DNA from: Streptomyces sp. ISL-100
GTDB taxonomy: Bacteria > Actinomycetota > Actinomycetes > Streptomycetales > Streptomycetaceae
Direction of reading: 5' to 3'
Length of the DNA stretch: 64,000 nt
NCBI RefSeq assembly: GCF_018614615.1
Contig: NZ_JAGGOK010000037.1
Coordinates: 62,001 to 126,000 of the forward strand
Numbering within the stretch: the stretch's first letter is position 1; every line of letters starts with the position of its first letter. Position numbers and translations under genes: made by a program. The notes under the pieces were generated by a model. The model worked only from the letters and a program-made list of their open reading frames with translations. It was not told the DNA's origin and made no database searches. This document shows, piece by piece, positions 7,100 to 15,685 of this stretch.

Positions 7100-7959
7100 G
7101 GGCGGTGACCTGCCATCTGTTCGAGTCGGGCAATGCGTTCCGCCATGGGCGGGTGGGTCGAGAAGAGCCTCGCGGCTCCCTGTCCCGGGCGGAACGGGTT
7201 CGCAATCATCATGTGGCTTGCGGTCTCGATGCGCGGCTCGGCAGGTAGTGGCAGCTGCTTTGTGCCGGCGTCGAGCTTGCGCAGCGCGCTGGCGAGAGCC
7301 AGCGGGTCGCCTGTCAGCTGGGCGCCGGACGCGTCCGCCTGGTACTCGCGGGAACGGCTTACCGCCAATTGGATGACGGAGGCGGCGAGGGGACCGAGGA
7401 TCATGATCAGCAGCATGCCGAAGAGGCCGGGGCCCTCGTCGTCGTCGGAGCGGCCGATGGGGATCAGCCAGGCGAAGTTGACCAGGAACATGATCACGGA
7501 GGCCAGGGCGCCGGCGACCGATGAGATCAGGATGTCGCGGTTGTAGACGTGGCTCAGTTCGTGGCCGATGACGCCGCGGAGTTCTCGCTCGTTGAGGAGG
7601 CGGAGGATGCCTTCTGTGCAGCAGACGGCCGCGTTGCGGGGGTTGCGGCCGGTCGCGAAGGCGTTCGGTGCCTGGGTGGGCGAGATGTACAGGCGGGGCA
7701 TCGGCTGGCGGGCCTGGGTGGAGAGCTCGCGCACCATGCGGTACAGCTGTGGCGCCTGGAACTCGCTCACGGGGCGGGCGCGCATGGCTCGCAGGGCGAG
7801 CTTGTCGCTGTTCCAGTACGCGTAGGCGTTGGTGCCGAGTGCGACGAGAACCGCGACAATCAGGCCCGTACGGCCGAAGAAGCTGCCGATGACGATGATG
7901 AGGGCTGACAGTCCCCCGAGGAGGACGGCGGTCCTCAGCCCGTTGTGCCGGCGGTGCAC
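7096..7959 (-). CDS. htpX: Membrane zinc metalloprotease HtpX
   Basis: HtpX is a membrane-embedded M48 protease that helps degrade misfolded membrane proteins. The 287-residue product has two N-terminal membrane segments, the zinc-binding HExxH in VIGHELSHVYNRD, two further hydrophobic segments and the third ligand region SREYQADASGA. It ends with a conserved-looking RLFSTHPPMAERI. Length is normal for the family. The GTG at 7959 is the best start because it places the first membrane helix as in relatives; the ribosome-binding site is weak. YccF is coupled downstream. Confidence 0.93.
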   Translation of the reverse strand: MHRRHNGLRTAVLLGGLSALIIVIGSFFGRTGLIVAVLVALGTNAYAYWNSDKLALRAMRARPVSEFQAPQLYRMVRELSTQARQPMPRLYISPTQAPNAFATGRNPRNAAVCCTEGILRLLNERELRGVIGHELSHVYNRDILISSVAGALASVIMFLVNFAWLIPIGRSDDDEGPGLFGMLLIMILGPLAASVIQLAVSRSREYQADASGAQLTGDPLALASALRKLDAGTKQLPLPAEPRIETASHMMIANPFRPGQGAARLFSTHPPMAERIARLEQMAGHRP

Positions 7960-8109
7960 GGTGCGCCCTCCAAATGGTGCGGCAGGGGAACCCCTTGCTC
8001 AGGGGGGCCTTCCACATCCAGTGGACGCTCCCTTACTGGTCAACGCCAAGTGAGGGGGGCTAGTTCCCTTGTGCACCGGGCCGCCCGTTGAGCCGTACGG
8101 GCAGCCGGC

Positions 8110-9618
8110 TTACTGGAAGAGGTTCCCTGTGGCGAAGCGCAGTACCAGCTGCGGTACGCCGGACAGGGCGATGCCGATGACGGCGGTGAGGACGATGGCC
8201 ACCGTGACGGGCATGGGGACCGCGTGCTTGGACGGTTCGCCCTCGGGGGCGCGGAAGAGGACCGCCGTCCATTGGAGGTAGTAGTAGAGGGCGATCACTA
8301 CGTTCGCCGCCATGACGACCGCGAGCCAGCCGAGTCCCGCGTCGACTGCGGCGGAGAAGACCGTGACCTTGGCGAAGAGTCCGATGATGCCGGGCGGCAG
8401 GCCTGCCAGGCAGAGGAGGAAGAAGCCGAGCGCGAGTGCTGCCAGGGGGCGGGTCGCGTAGAGGCCGCGGTAGTCGGAGACGCGGTTGAGCGGGTGCGTA
8501 CGGGCTACCAGGGCGGCGACTGCGAAGGCGCCGAGGTTGACCACGGCGTACATCAGGGCGTACGCGACCGTGGAGCCGATCTGGTCGTCGCTGGAGTACG
8601 CCGCTGCCGCGATCGGGACCAGGATGTAGCCGGCCTGGCCGACGGAGGACCAGGCGAGCAGACGAACCGCGCTGTACGCGCGCGTGGGCGACTGGCGCAG
8701 GGCGGCCACATTGCCCACGGTCATGGTGAGCGCTGCCAGCACGGCGATGGCCGGTCCCCATACGTCGGCGTACGAGGGGAAGGCGACGACGGTGACCAGG
8801 ATGAGGCCCGTGAAGCCGACCGCCTTTCCGATGACGGAGAGGTAGGCGGCTACGGGGAGGGGCGCTCCGACGTACGTGTCGGGAACCCAGAAGTGGAAGG
8901 GGACCGCCGCCGTTTTGAAGGCGAAGCCGACGAGGGTCAGGGCGACGCCGGCCTTGGCGAGGGTGTCGAGCTGCGCCGGTACGTCGTCGAGGCGTACGGC
9001 GATCTCGGTGAGGTGCAGGGTGCCGGTCGTCGCGTAGATGAAGCTGACGCCCAGCAGCATCACCGCCGTCGCCGTGACGGAGGAGAGGAAGAATTTCAGG
9101 GCCGCCTCGGAGGAGAGGCGGTTGCCGCGCTTCATGCCGACCAGGGCGAAGGCGGGCAGCGACGCCACTTCGAGGGCGACGACGAGGGTGGCGAGGTCCC
9201 GGGAGGCGGGCAGCAGGGCTGCTCCGGCCGCGGAGGACATCAGGAGGAACCAGAACTCGCCCGCCGGCAGCTTGTTCTTCGCCGTCTCCGTGATCGAGAG
9301 CAGGGCGGTGAGCAGCGCGCCGCCGAGTACCAGGAGCTGGATGACCAGGGTGAAGTGGTCGGCCGTGTAGCTGCAGACGTCGGTGTCGGAGGTCAGGCAG
9401 AAGGTGGAGCGGTCGCCCTCGCGGAGCGGGAGGAGGGTGAGGAGCGCCGCGGCCAGACCGGCGATCGAGAGCCGGCCGAGGAGCTGCTTCTTGCTCTCGG
9501 GTACGAACAGGTCGGCGACCAGGACGATCAGGCCCATGGTCGCCGTGATCGTGGGCGGGGCGATCGCCCACCAGTCGACGGACTGGACGAGGCTGGCGGT
9601 TTCGGCGGCCACGGTCAC
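8110..9618 (-). CDS. nuoN2: Complex I membrane subunit N, second (incomplete) nuo operon
   Basis: The 502-residue antiporter-like subunit belongs to the proton-pumping arm of NADH:quinone oxidoreductase. It is hydrophobic throughout. It keeps the TM5 glutamate in VALEVASLPAF and a lysine-bearing helix region (FFLSSVTATAVML; GFAFKTAAVPFHFWVPD) typical of NuoN. The GTG at 9618 has GGAGG at good spacing and overlaps the nuoM2 stop (GTGA). It is the last gene of the ten-gene nuo2 cluster. A weak GCCCGT/ACGGGC hairpin lies just past the stop. Sequence is clearly different from the nuoN at 43-45 kb, so this is an old paralogue rather than a recent copy. Confidence 0.92.
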   Translation of the reverse strand: MTVAAETASLVQSVDWWAIAPPTITATMGLIVLVADLFVPESKKQLLGRLSIAGLAAALLTLLPLREGDRSTFCLTSDTDVCSYTADHFTLVIQLLVLGGALLTALLSITETAKNKLPAGEFWFLLMSSAAGAALLPASRDLATLVVALEVASLPAFALVGMKRGNRLSSEAALKFFLSSVTATAVMLLGVSFIYATTGTLHLTEIAVRLDDVPAQLDTLAKAGVALTLVGFAFKTAAVPFHFWVPDTYVGAPLPVAAYLSVIGKAVGFTGLILVTVVAFPSYADVWGPAIAVLAALTMTVGNVAALRQSPTRAYSAVRLLAWSSVGQAGYILVPIAAAAYSSDDQIGSTVAYALMYAVVNLGAFAVAALVARTHPLNRVSDYRGLYATRPLAALALGFFLLCLAGLPPGIIGLFAKVTVFSAAVDAGLGWLAVVMAANVVIALYYYLQWTAVLFRAPEGEPSKHAVPMPVTVAIVLTAVIGIALSGVPQLVLRFATGNLFQ

Positions 9619-11195
9619 GACTTGCCTCCTGCGAGGAGCTTCTGCACGGCCGGGTCGGTGAGGCCGAGGAGGACCGCGGGCCAGAGTCCGGCAAGGACGG
9701 TGAGTGCGACGAGCGGGGTCCAGGCGGCGAATTCGTAGCCCTGGACGTCTGCGATCTTCGGCTCGGTCGCCTGCTGCTGCGGTACGCCCATGCAGACGCG
9801 GCGTACGACGACCAGGAGGTACGCGGCGGTGAGGAGCGTGCCGACGCCGGCGATCACCATGAAGGTGAGGAAGGCGGGGCGGTTGAGGCCCTCGGCGGGG
9901 TCGAAGGCGCCGAACATCGTCAGCATCTCGCCCCAGAATCCGGCGAGGCCGGGCAGGCCCAGGGAGGCGATCGCGGCGAAGGCGAGGAGGCCACCGAGGC
10001 GGGGGGCGCGGCCGTAGAGGGCCGCACCGGTGGCGCCGGCGAGGGTGTCGAGGTCGGCGGTGCCGTAGCGGTCCTTGAGGGCGCCGACCAGGAAGAAGAG
10101 CAGGCCGGTGATCAGGCCGTGGCCGATGTTGGCGAAGAGCGCGCCGTTGACGCCGGTGGGGGTCATCGACGCGATGCCGAGGAGTACGAAGCCCATGTGG
10201 CCGACGGAGGAGTACGCGATCAGGCGCTTGAGGTCGCCCTTGGCGCCCTTGCGGGTGAGGGCGAGGCAGGCCAGGGATCCGTAGATGATGCCGACGACCG
10301 CGAAGGCGGCGAGGTAGGGCGCGAAGGTGCGCATGCCGTCGGGGGTGATGGGCAGTGCGATGCGGACGAAACCGTACGTGCCCATTTTGAGCAGGACGCC
10401 GGCGAGGAGGACCGAACCGACGGTGGGGGCGGCGGTGTGGGCGTCGGGGAGCCAGCTGTGCAGGGGCCACATCGGGGTCTTGACGGCGAGGCCGAGGCCG
10501 ATCGCGAGAACGGCGATGACCTGCACGGATGTGGTCAGTCCACGGCCGTTGTCAGTGGCGAGTGCCACCATGTCGAACGTGCCCGACTTCAGTCCGATGA
10601 GGAGGAGACCGAGGAGCATGACGACGGAGCCGAGAAGTGTGAAGAGGATGAACTTCCAGGCTGCGGCCTGACGTTGGTCGCCGCCCCAGCGGGCGATCAG
10701 GAAGTACATCGGGATGAGGACCATCTCGAACGCCAGGAAGAAGAGCAGGAGATCGAGGACCGCGAAGGTCGCGAGCATGCCGGACTCGAGGACCAGGACG
10801 AGGGCGACAAATGCCTTCGGGGACGGGCCCTCGGGCATCTTGAAGTAGCTGTAGAGCGCGCAGAGGAAGGTCAGCAGCGCGGTCATTACGAGGAGGGGGA
10901 GCGAGATGCCGTCGATGCCGAGGTGGATCCTGACGTCGAGCGCCGGGATCCAGCTGATGTCGGTCGTGGCCTGCATCTTCGAGGGGTGGCTGTGGTCGAA
11001 GCCGAGGGTGAGGGCGATGGTGGCGATCAGGATCGCGCCGGTCATGGTCACGCCGTGGCGGAGTACGGCCTGCCCCGGGCTCTTGCCCTTCAGGCCGGGC
11101 GGGGCCGGGAGTAGGGCCGCGGCGGCGCCGAGGAGCGGGCCGACGACGATGAACGCCAGGAGGAACTGCATCACGGACGGGCTGATATCGATCAC
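9615..11195 (-). CDS. nuoM2: Complex I membrane subunit M, second nuo operon
   Basis: The 526-residue Mrp-antiporter-like subunit has the conserved TM5 glutamate in FLAFEMVLIPMYFLI. It also has the GLAVKTPMWPLHSWLPDAH stretch with the TM7 lysine, and RLIAYSSVGHMGFV, all as in NuoM. It is one of three proton channels of the membrane arm. The GTG start at 11195 is 3 nt past the nuoL2 stop; its own stop overlaps nuoN2. The conserved charged residues suggest a working pump subunit. Confidence 0.92.
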   Translation of the reverse strand: MIDISPSVMQFLLAFIVVGPLLGAAAALLPAPPGLKGKSPGQAVLRHGVTMTGAILIATIALTLGFDHSHPSKMQATTDISWIPALDVRIHLGIDGISLPLLVMTALLTFLCALYSYFKMPEGPSPKAFVALVLVLESGMLATFAVLDLLLFFLAFEMVLIPMYFLIARWGGDQRQAAAWKFILFTLLGSVVMLLGLLLIGLKSGTFDMVALATDNGRGLTTSVQVIAVLAIGLGLAVKTPMWPLHSWLPDAHTAAPTVGSVLLAGVLLKMGTYGFVRIALPITPDGMRTFAPYLAAFAVVGIIYGSLACLALTRKGAKGDLKRLIAYSSVGHMGFVLLGIASMTPTGVNGALFANIGHGLITGLLFFLVGALKDRYGTADLDTLAGATGAALYGRAPRLGGLLAFAAIASLGLPGLAGFWGEMLTMFGAFDPAEGLNRPAFLTFMVIAGVGTLLTAAYLLVVVRRVCMGVPQQQATEPKIADVQGYEFAAWTPLVALTVLAGLWPAVLLGLTDPAVQKLLAGGKS

Positions 11196-11198
11196 GGC

Positions 11199-13193
11199 TC
11201 ACGCTCCGACGGCGGCGACGATGACGGCGGCGATCGCCAGGACGACGGAACCGGCGAGCAGTGCGCTGAGGTAGGTCTGCACGTTGCCGGTCTGGGCTCG
11301 GCGTACGGCTGCGCCGAGGAGGCGCGGGGCGGCGCCCGCACCTCGTACGTACGTGTCGACGACCTCGCGGTCCAGGAAGCGGACCAGCTTGGCGCCTGCC
11401 ACGACGGGCCGTACGAAAAGGGTGTTGTAGACGGCGTCGAGGTGGAAGCCGGCGGCCGCGTGGCGGTGCAGCGGGCCCAGCAGGAGCCGGCCGGGGTCGG
11501 CGGGGTCCGGGGCTGACGCGATGTCGCCGTAGGCGGGGGTGTGGGTCGCGATGGCTTCCGCCTCGGAGAGGGCCGGGCCGTCGCCGGGGTGGGCTGCTAC
11601 GGCGCCGATCGGGGGGCGGGCCGCCATGGCGGTGGTGTGCCGCCAGGCGCCGTAGGTGACCAGTCCGCCGACGAGGGCGACACCGGTGCCGAGGACGGCG
11701 GTGGTGACGGTCGGGGTGAGGGCGTGGCCGTCGAACCAGTCGGCGAGGTAGCCGACGGTGAGGCCGAAACCGAGGGAGGGGACGGCGAGGACCCACAGGA
11801 CGCCGTTCATGGCGAGGGGCTGCTTGCCGTGGTCGGCGGCGGCGGGGCCACGGCCGCGGAAGGCCAGCAGCCACAGGCGGGTGGCGTACGCCGCGGTGAG
11901 GAGGGCGGTGAGAAGGGCCGCGACGAGCACGGTCCAGCCGGCGCCGGAGGGGACGCCCGTGGTCTCGCCGAGCGATGCGTGTTCGGCGGCGACCAGGACG
12001 GCTTCCTTGGAGAAGAAGCCGGCGAAGGGCGGGATCGCGGCGAGGGCGAACAGGGCGATGGTCATCGTCCAGTAGGCGTCGGGGATGCGCTTGGCCAGGC
12101 CGCCCATGCGGGACATGGCGGCGAGGGAGTTAGTGCCGGCGGCGTGGATGATCACGCCGGCGCCGAGGAACAGCAGCGCCTTGAAGGCGCCGTGGGAGAG
12201 GAGGTGGAAGACGGCGGCGCCGCGGTCGCCGACGGCCAGGGCGCCGGTCATGTAGCCGAGCTGGCCGATCGTCGAGTACGCGAGTACGCGCTTGATGTCG
12301 TCCTGGGCCAGGGCGGCGAGGGCCGAGCCGACCATCGTGACCGCGGCCATGACGGCCAGGACGGTCAGGGCGGCGGCGGAGGCAGCGAAGACGGGGAGGA
12401 GGCGGGCCACGAAGTAGACACCGGCGGCGACCATCGTCGCGGCGTGGATCAGCGCGGAGACGGGTGTGGGGCCCGCCATCGCGTCGGGCAGCCAGGTGTG
12501 CAGCGGGAACTGCGCCGACTTGCCCGCCACACCGGCGAGGAGCAGCAGGGCGATGAGGGTGGGGTGGTCCAGTCCGTCGCCGGCGACGGCGCCGAGGATG
12601 CCGGTGATCCGGAACGTACCGGCGTCGGCGGCGAGCGCGAACAGGCCGAACAGGAAGGGGACGTCGCCGAGCTTGGTGACCAGGAACGCCTTGAGGGAGG
12701 CGGCGCGGGCTTCGGGCGTCTCCCAGTAGTGGCCGACGAGGAAGTACGAGCAGATACCCATGATTTCCCAGCCGACCAGCAGCACCATCAGGTCGCCGGA
12801 GTAGACGACGAGCAGCATCGCGGAGGTGAAGAGGGAGATCAGGGCCGCGTACGAGGGGTAGCGCGGGTCGTCGCGCAAGTAGCACGTCGAGTAGAGCTGC
12901 ACGCAGGTCGCGACGACCCCGACCAGGACGGCGACGAGGACCGCGAAGCCGTCGAGGTGCAGGGCGAGGTCGATGGGGACCGAGCCCGTGGGGGTGAGCT
13001 GCGTCGACGCGTCGATCGGCCCGCCGCCGCCCTGGCGTGCGGCGACGATCGCGGCCAGCACGGCGGCGGCCACGGTCGGCAGCACGGCGAGGGGGCGGAC
13101 GAATCCGGGGGCGGTGCGGCCGAACAGCAGGCCGGCCGCGGCGCCGAGGAAGGGAAGGAGGGGGACGAGGACGGCGAGGGTCGTGGTCGTCAC
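11199..13193 (-). CDS. nuoL2: Complex I membrane subunit L, second nuo operon
   Basis: The 664-residue protein is the distal antiporter-like subunit with the long lateral helix at the C-terminus. It retains the glutamate in LVGWEIMGICSYFLVG and the FPLHTWLPDAMAGPTPVSAL region. KRVLAYSTIGQLGYM and FFSKEAVL are as in NuoL. The GTG start overlaps the nuoK2 stop (GTGA). The paralogue at 46-48 kb has the same architecture but a different tail. Confidence 0.92.
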   Translation of the reverse strand: MTTTTLAVLVPLLPFLGAAAGLLFGRTAPGFVRPLAVLPTVAAAVLAAIVAARQGGGGPIDASTQLTPTGSVPIDLALHLDGFAVLVAVLVGVVATCVQLYSTCYLRDDPRYPSYAALISLFTSAMLLVVYSGDLMVLLVGWEIMGICSYFLVGHYWETPEARAASLKAFLVTKLGDVPFLFGLFALAADAGTFRITGILGAVAGDGLDHPTLIALLLLAGVAGKSAQFPLHTWLPDAMAGPTPVSALIHAATMVAAGVYFVARLLPVFAASAAALTVLAVMAAVTMVGSALAALAQDDIKRVLAYSTIGQLGYMTGALAVGDRGAAVFHLLSHGAFKALLFLGAGVIIHAAGTNSLAAMSRMGGLAKRIPDAYWTMTIALFALAAIPPFAGFFSKEAVLVAAEHASLGETTGVPSGAGWTVLVAALLTALLTAAYATRLWLLAFRGRGPAAADHGKQPLAMNGVLWVLAVPSLGFGLTVGYLADWFDGHALTPTVTTAVLGTGVALVGGLVTYGAWRHTTAMAARPPIGAVAAHPGDGPALSEAEAIATHTPAYGDIASAPDPADPGRLLLGPLHRHAAAGFHLDAVYNTLFVRPVVAGAKLVRFLDREVVDTYVRGAGAAPRLLGAAVRRAQTGNVQTYLSALLAGSVVLAIAAVIVAAVGA

Positions 13194-13576
13194 GCGGCGG
13201 CCTCAGCCTTCTCTGCGGCCTCTTGTGCGGCCTTGTGTGCCATGGCGGAAGCCTCGTCGTCGGCGGCCTGGCCTTCGACGGTGTCGCGCAGCTTGTCGAT
13301 GTCCGAGGTCCCGCGGTTGCGGTAGACCATCAGGACGATCGACAGGCCGATGCCGATCTCCGCCGCGGCGATGGCGATGGTGAACAGGGTGAGTGCCTGG
13401 CCGGAGTGCAGGGCGTCGCGGAGCCAGACGTCGAAGGCGACCAGGTTGAGGTTGACGGCGTTGAGCATCAGCTCGACGGACATCAGGACCAGGATCGCGT
13501 TGCGGCGCGCGAGCACTCCGTACAGACCGGTGCAGAAAAGGAGGGCGGCGAGCACGGCGGGATAGGCGAGGTGCAT
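13190..13576 (-). CDS. nuoK2: Complex I membrane subunit K, second nuo operon
   Basis: The 128-residue product has the three helices of NuoK with both functional glutamates, in VLMSVELMLNAVN and AIAAAEIGIGLS. NuoK is normally about 100 residues (the other copy here has 99). This one carries an extra charged, Ala/Glu-rich C-terminal tail of about 25 residues (ending HKAAQEAAEKAEAAA). The ATG overlaps the nuoJ2 stop by 1 nt (TGATG). Confidence 0.92.
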   Translation of the reverse strand: MHLAYPAVLAALLFCTGLYGVLARRNAILVLMSVELMLNAVNLNLVAFDVWLRDALHSGQALTLFTIAIAAAEIGIGLSIVLMVYRNRGTSDIDKLRDTVEGQAADDEASAMAHKAAQEAAEKAEAAA

Positions 13577-14136
13577 CAGCGCTGCTCCTTGTCGCTGTCG
13601 CTCTTGCGGGAGAGGACGATCGCGCCGACGAGTGCGGCGAGCAGGAGAACCGAGAGCGCCTCGAAAGGCAGCACCCAGTGCTGGAAGAGGATCTGGCCAC
13701 TGACCTTGGTGGAGCCCTGGGACGGTCCGTCCAGGTCGATCCACTGGGTGCGGAACGCGTCCACGACCACCCAGACGAGTGCGGCGGCCGCGGCGAGGGC
13801 CACCACGAGGGCGGCCCAGCGGTTGCCGGAGTCGGCGTCCGGGGAACGCCCGATGGGCGCCTTGGTGAGCATCAGCCCGAAGAGGAGGAGGACGACCACG
13901 GAACCGACGTAGATCAGGACCTGCACCCAGGCGATGAATTCGGCTGTCAGCAGGAGGTACTCGACGGCGAGGCCGCCGAGGGCCACGACCAGCCAGAGTG
14001 CGGCGTGCACGAGCTGCTTGGTGGTGACGGTGATGGCGGCCGCGCCGAGGGTGGCGATGCCGACGAGGACAAAGGCGATCTCGACGCCGGTCGGGGAGAG
14101 GAAACCCTGCTCGGCGGCTGCGGCGAGGTGGCTCAT
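13576..14136 (-). CDS. nuoJ2: Complex I membrane subunit J, second nuo operon
   Basis: The 186-residue protein has five hydrophobic segments, with the NuoJ signature EFIAWVQVLIYVGSVVVLLL. The C-terminal helix is FEALSVLLLAALVGAIVLS. It lacks the roughly 90-residue hydrophilic tail of the nuoJ at 48-49 kb and so is close to the standard bacterial length. The ATG overlaps the nuoI2 stop (ATGA). Confidence 0.91.
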   Translation of the reverse strand: MSHLAAAAEQGFLSPTGVEIAFVLVGIATLGAAAITVTTKQLVHAALWLVVALGGLAVEYLLLTAEFIAWVQVLIYVGSVVVLLLFGLMLTKAPIGRSPDADSGNRWAALVVALAAAAALVWVVVDAFRTQWIDLDGPSQGSTKVSGQILFQHWVLPFEALSVLLLAALVGAIVLSRKSDSDKEQR

Positions 14137-14717
14137 TCGGCGGGCCCCTGCCCCTCTTCTTGGTGCGCTGCCTGTTCCTGGGCCGGCTGCTCTTGGGCTG
14201 CGGCGAGTTTTTCGGCGGCCTTGCGGGCTGCCGCGATCTCCTTGGGCTCCTCGGCGCCCGGGTCGAGCGCGGGCGGCTCGGGAACCGTCCACATCCACTC
14301 GCGGAGCTTGTCCCGCTCGTGGGTGAGTTCGTGGATCTCCGTCTCGGCGTACTCGAATTCCGGGGACCAGAAGAGCGCGTCGAAAGGACAGACCTCGATG
14401 CAGATACCGCAGTACATGCAGAGCGAGAAGTCGATCGCGAAGCGGTCGAGGACGTTGCGGCTGCGCTCACGGCCACCGGGGGCGGCGGCCGGGACCGTCT
14501 CCTTGTGCGAGTCGATGTAGATGCACCAGTCGGGGCACTCACGGGCGCAGAGCATGCAGACCGTGCAGTTCTCCTCGAACAGGCCGATCACGCCGCGCGA
14601 GCGGGGCGGGAGTTCGGGCTGGACGTCCGGGTACTGCGCGGTGACGTTCTTCTTCGTCATCGTGCGGAGCGTGACGGCCAAGCCCTTGGCGAGGCCTGAG
14701 CCTGGGATCGGAGCCAT
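14133..14717 (-). CDS. nuoI2: Complex I iron-sulfur subunit I, second nuo operon
   Basis: The 194-residue protein has two complete [4Fe-4S] ferredoxin motifs, CTVCMLCARECP and CMYCGICIEVCP (clusters N6a/N6b), which pass electrons towards NuoB. An extra Cys sits in CPDWCIYID. A C-terminal Ala/Glu/Gln-rich tail of about 40 residues follows the ferredoxin fold. The ATG start overlaps the nuoH2 stop by 1 nt. With NuoE/F/G absent from this operon, NuoI2 is the natural entry point if a soluble ferredoxin is the donor; that is inference. Confidence 0.92.
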   Translation of the reverse strand: MAPIPGSGLAKGLAVTLRTMTKKNVTAQYPDVQPELPPRSRGVIGLFEENCTVCMLCARECPDWCIYIDSHKETVPAAAPGGRERSRNVLDRFAIDFSLCMYCGICIEVCPFDALFWSPEFEYAETEIHELTHERDKLREWMWTVPEPPALDPGAEEPKEIAAARKAAEKLAAAQEQPAQEQAAHQEEGQGPAE

Positions 14718-15685
14718 TACTGGATCGCCACCTTCACGATGCCGGTGAGCGCGATCTGCGCGAGAGCGAGCGGGATGAGTACGGTCCAGGCGAGCTTCTG
14801 GAGCTGGTCCTCGCGCAGCCGCGGGTAGGTCACCCGCAGCCAGATGACGCCGAACGCGAGGATCGCGGTCTTGAGCAGCGTCCAGACCCAGCCGAGGCCG
14901 TCCGCGCCCCAGGGGCCGTGCCAGCCGCCGAGGAAGAGGACGGTGGTCAGACCGCACAGGACGACGATGCCGGCGTACTCGGCGAGGAGGAAGAGCGCGA
15001 AGCGCAGGCCCGTGTACTCGGTGTACGCGCCGAAGATGATCTCCGAGTCGGCGACCGGCATGTCGAAGGGCGGCCGCTGGAGTTCGGCGAGGCCGGCGAC
15101 GAAGAAGACGGTCGCGCCGACGATCTGCCACGGCAGCCACCACCACTCGAAGGCGTTCAGGATGCCGGGCAGCGAGACGGTGCCGGCCGCCATCGCCACG
15201 GAGGCGGCGGCGAGCAGCATCGGCAGTTCGTACGCGAGCAGCTGGGCGGCGGTGCGCAGGCCGCCGAGTAGGGAGAACTTGTTGGCCGAGGCCCAGCCCG
15301 CCATGAGCGAGCCGAGCACTCCCACGCCCATGACGGCGAGCACGAAGAAGATGCCCGCGTCGATGACCTGGCCTACCGCGCCCTCGCTCGGGCCGATCGG
15401 GATCGCGACGAGCACCAGGAGGTACGGGAGGAGGGCGACGGCCGGTGCGAGCTGGAAGATACGGCGGTCGGCGTTGGCCGGGACGATGTCTTCCTTCTGC
15501 GCGAACTTCACGCCGTCGGCGACGAGCTGGGCCCAGCCGTGGAAACCACCCGCGTACATGGGGCCGAGGCGGCCCTGCATGTGCGCCATCACCTTGTGCT
15601 CGGTCTGCCCCACGACGAGCGGCAGGACCATGAACACGGCGAAGACGATGACCAGTCGGAAGGCGACATCGAGTACGTCGTTCAC
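14717..15685 (-). CDS. nuoH2: Complex I membrane subunit H, second nuo operon
   Basis: The 322-residue subunit joins the pump to the quinone site. It keeps the acidic loop GLAELQRPPFDMPVADSE and the FGAYTEYTGLRFALFLLAEY segment. The start of the first loop reads QGRLGPMYAGGFHGWAQLVA in place of the usual IGPNR-type sequence of the main-operon NuoH. It lacks that protein's long C-terminal tail. The GTG start overlaps the nuoC2 stop. Confidence 0.92.
   Translation of the reverse strand: MNDVLDVAFRLVIVFAVFMVLPLVVGQTEHKVMAHMQGRLGPMYAGGFHGWAQLVADGVKFAQKEDIVPANADRRIFQLAPAVALLPYLLVLVAIPIGPSEGAVGQVIDAGIFFVLAVMGVGVLGSLMAGWASANKFSLLGGLRTAAQLLAYELPMLLAAASVAMAAGTVSLPGILNAFEWWWLPWQIVGATVFFVAGLAELQRPPFDMPVADSEIIFGAYTEYTGLRFALFLLAEYAGIVVLCGLTTVLFLGGWHGPWGADGLGWVWTLLKTAILAFGVIWLRVTYPRLREDQLQKLAWTVLIPLALAQIALTGIVKVAIQ

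Noticed and set aside
8060..8112. Terminator after nuoN2
   Set aside because: GCCCGT/ACGGGC gives only a 6-bp stem with no extension or T-run, too weak to list as a feature.
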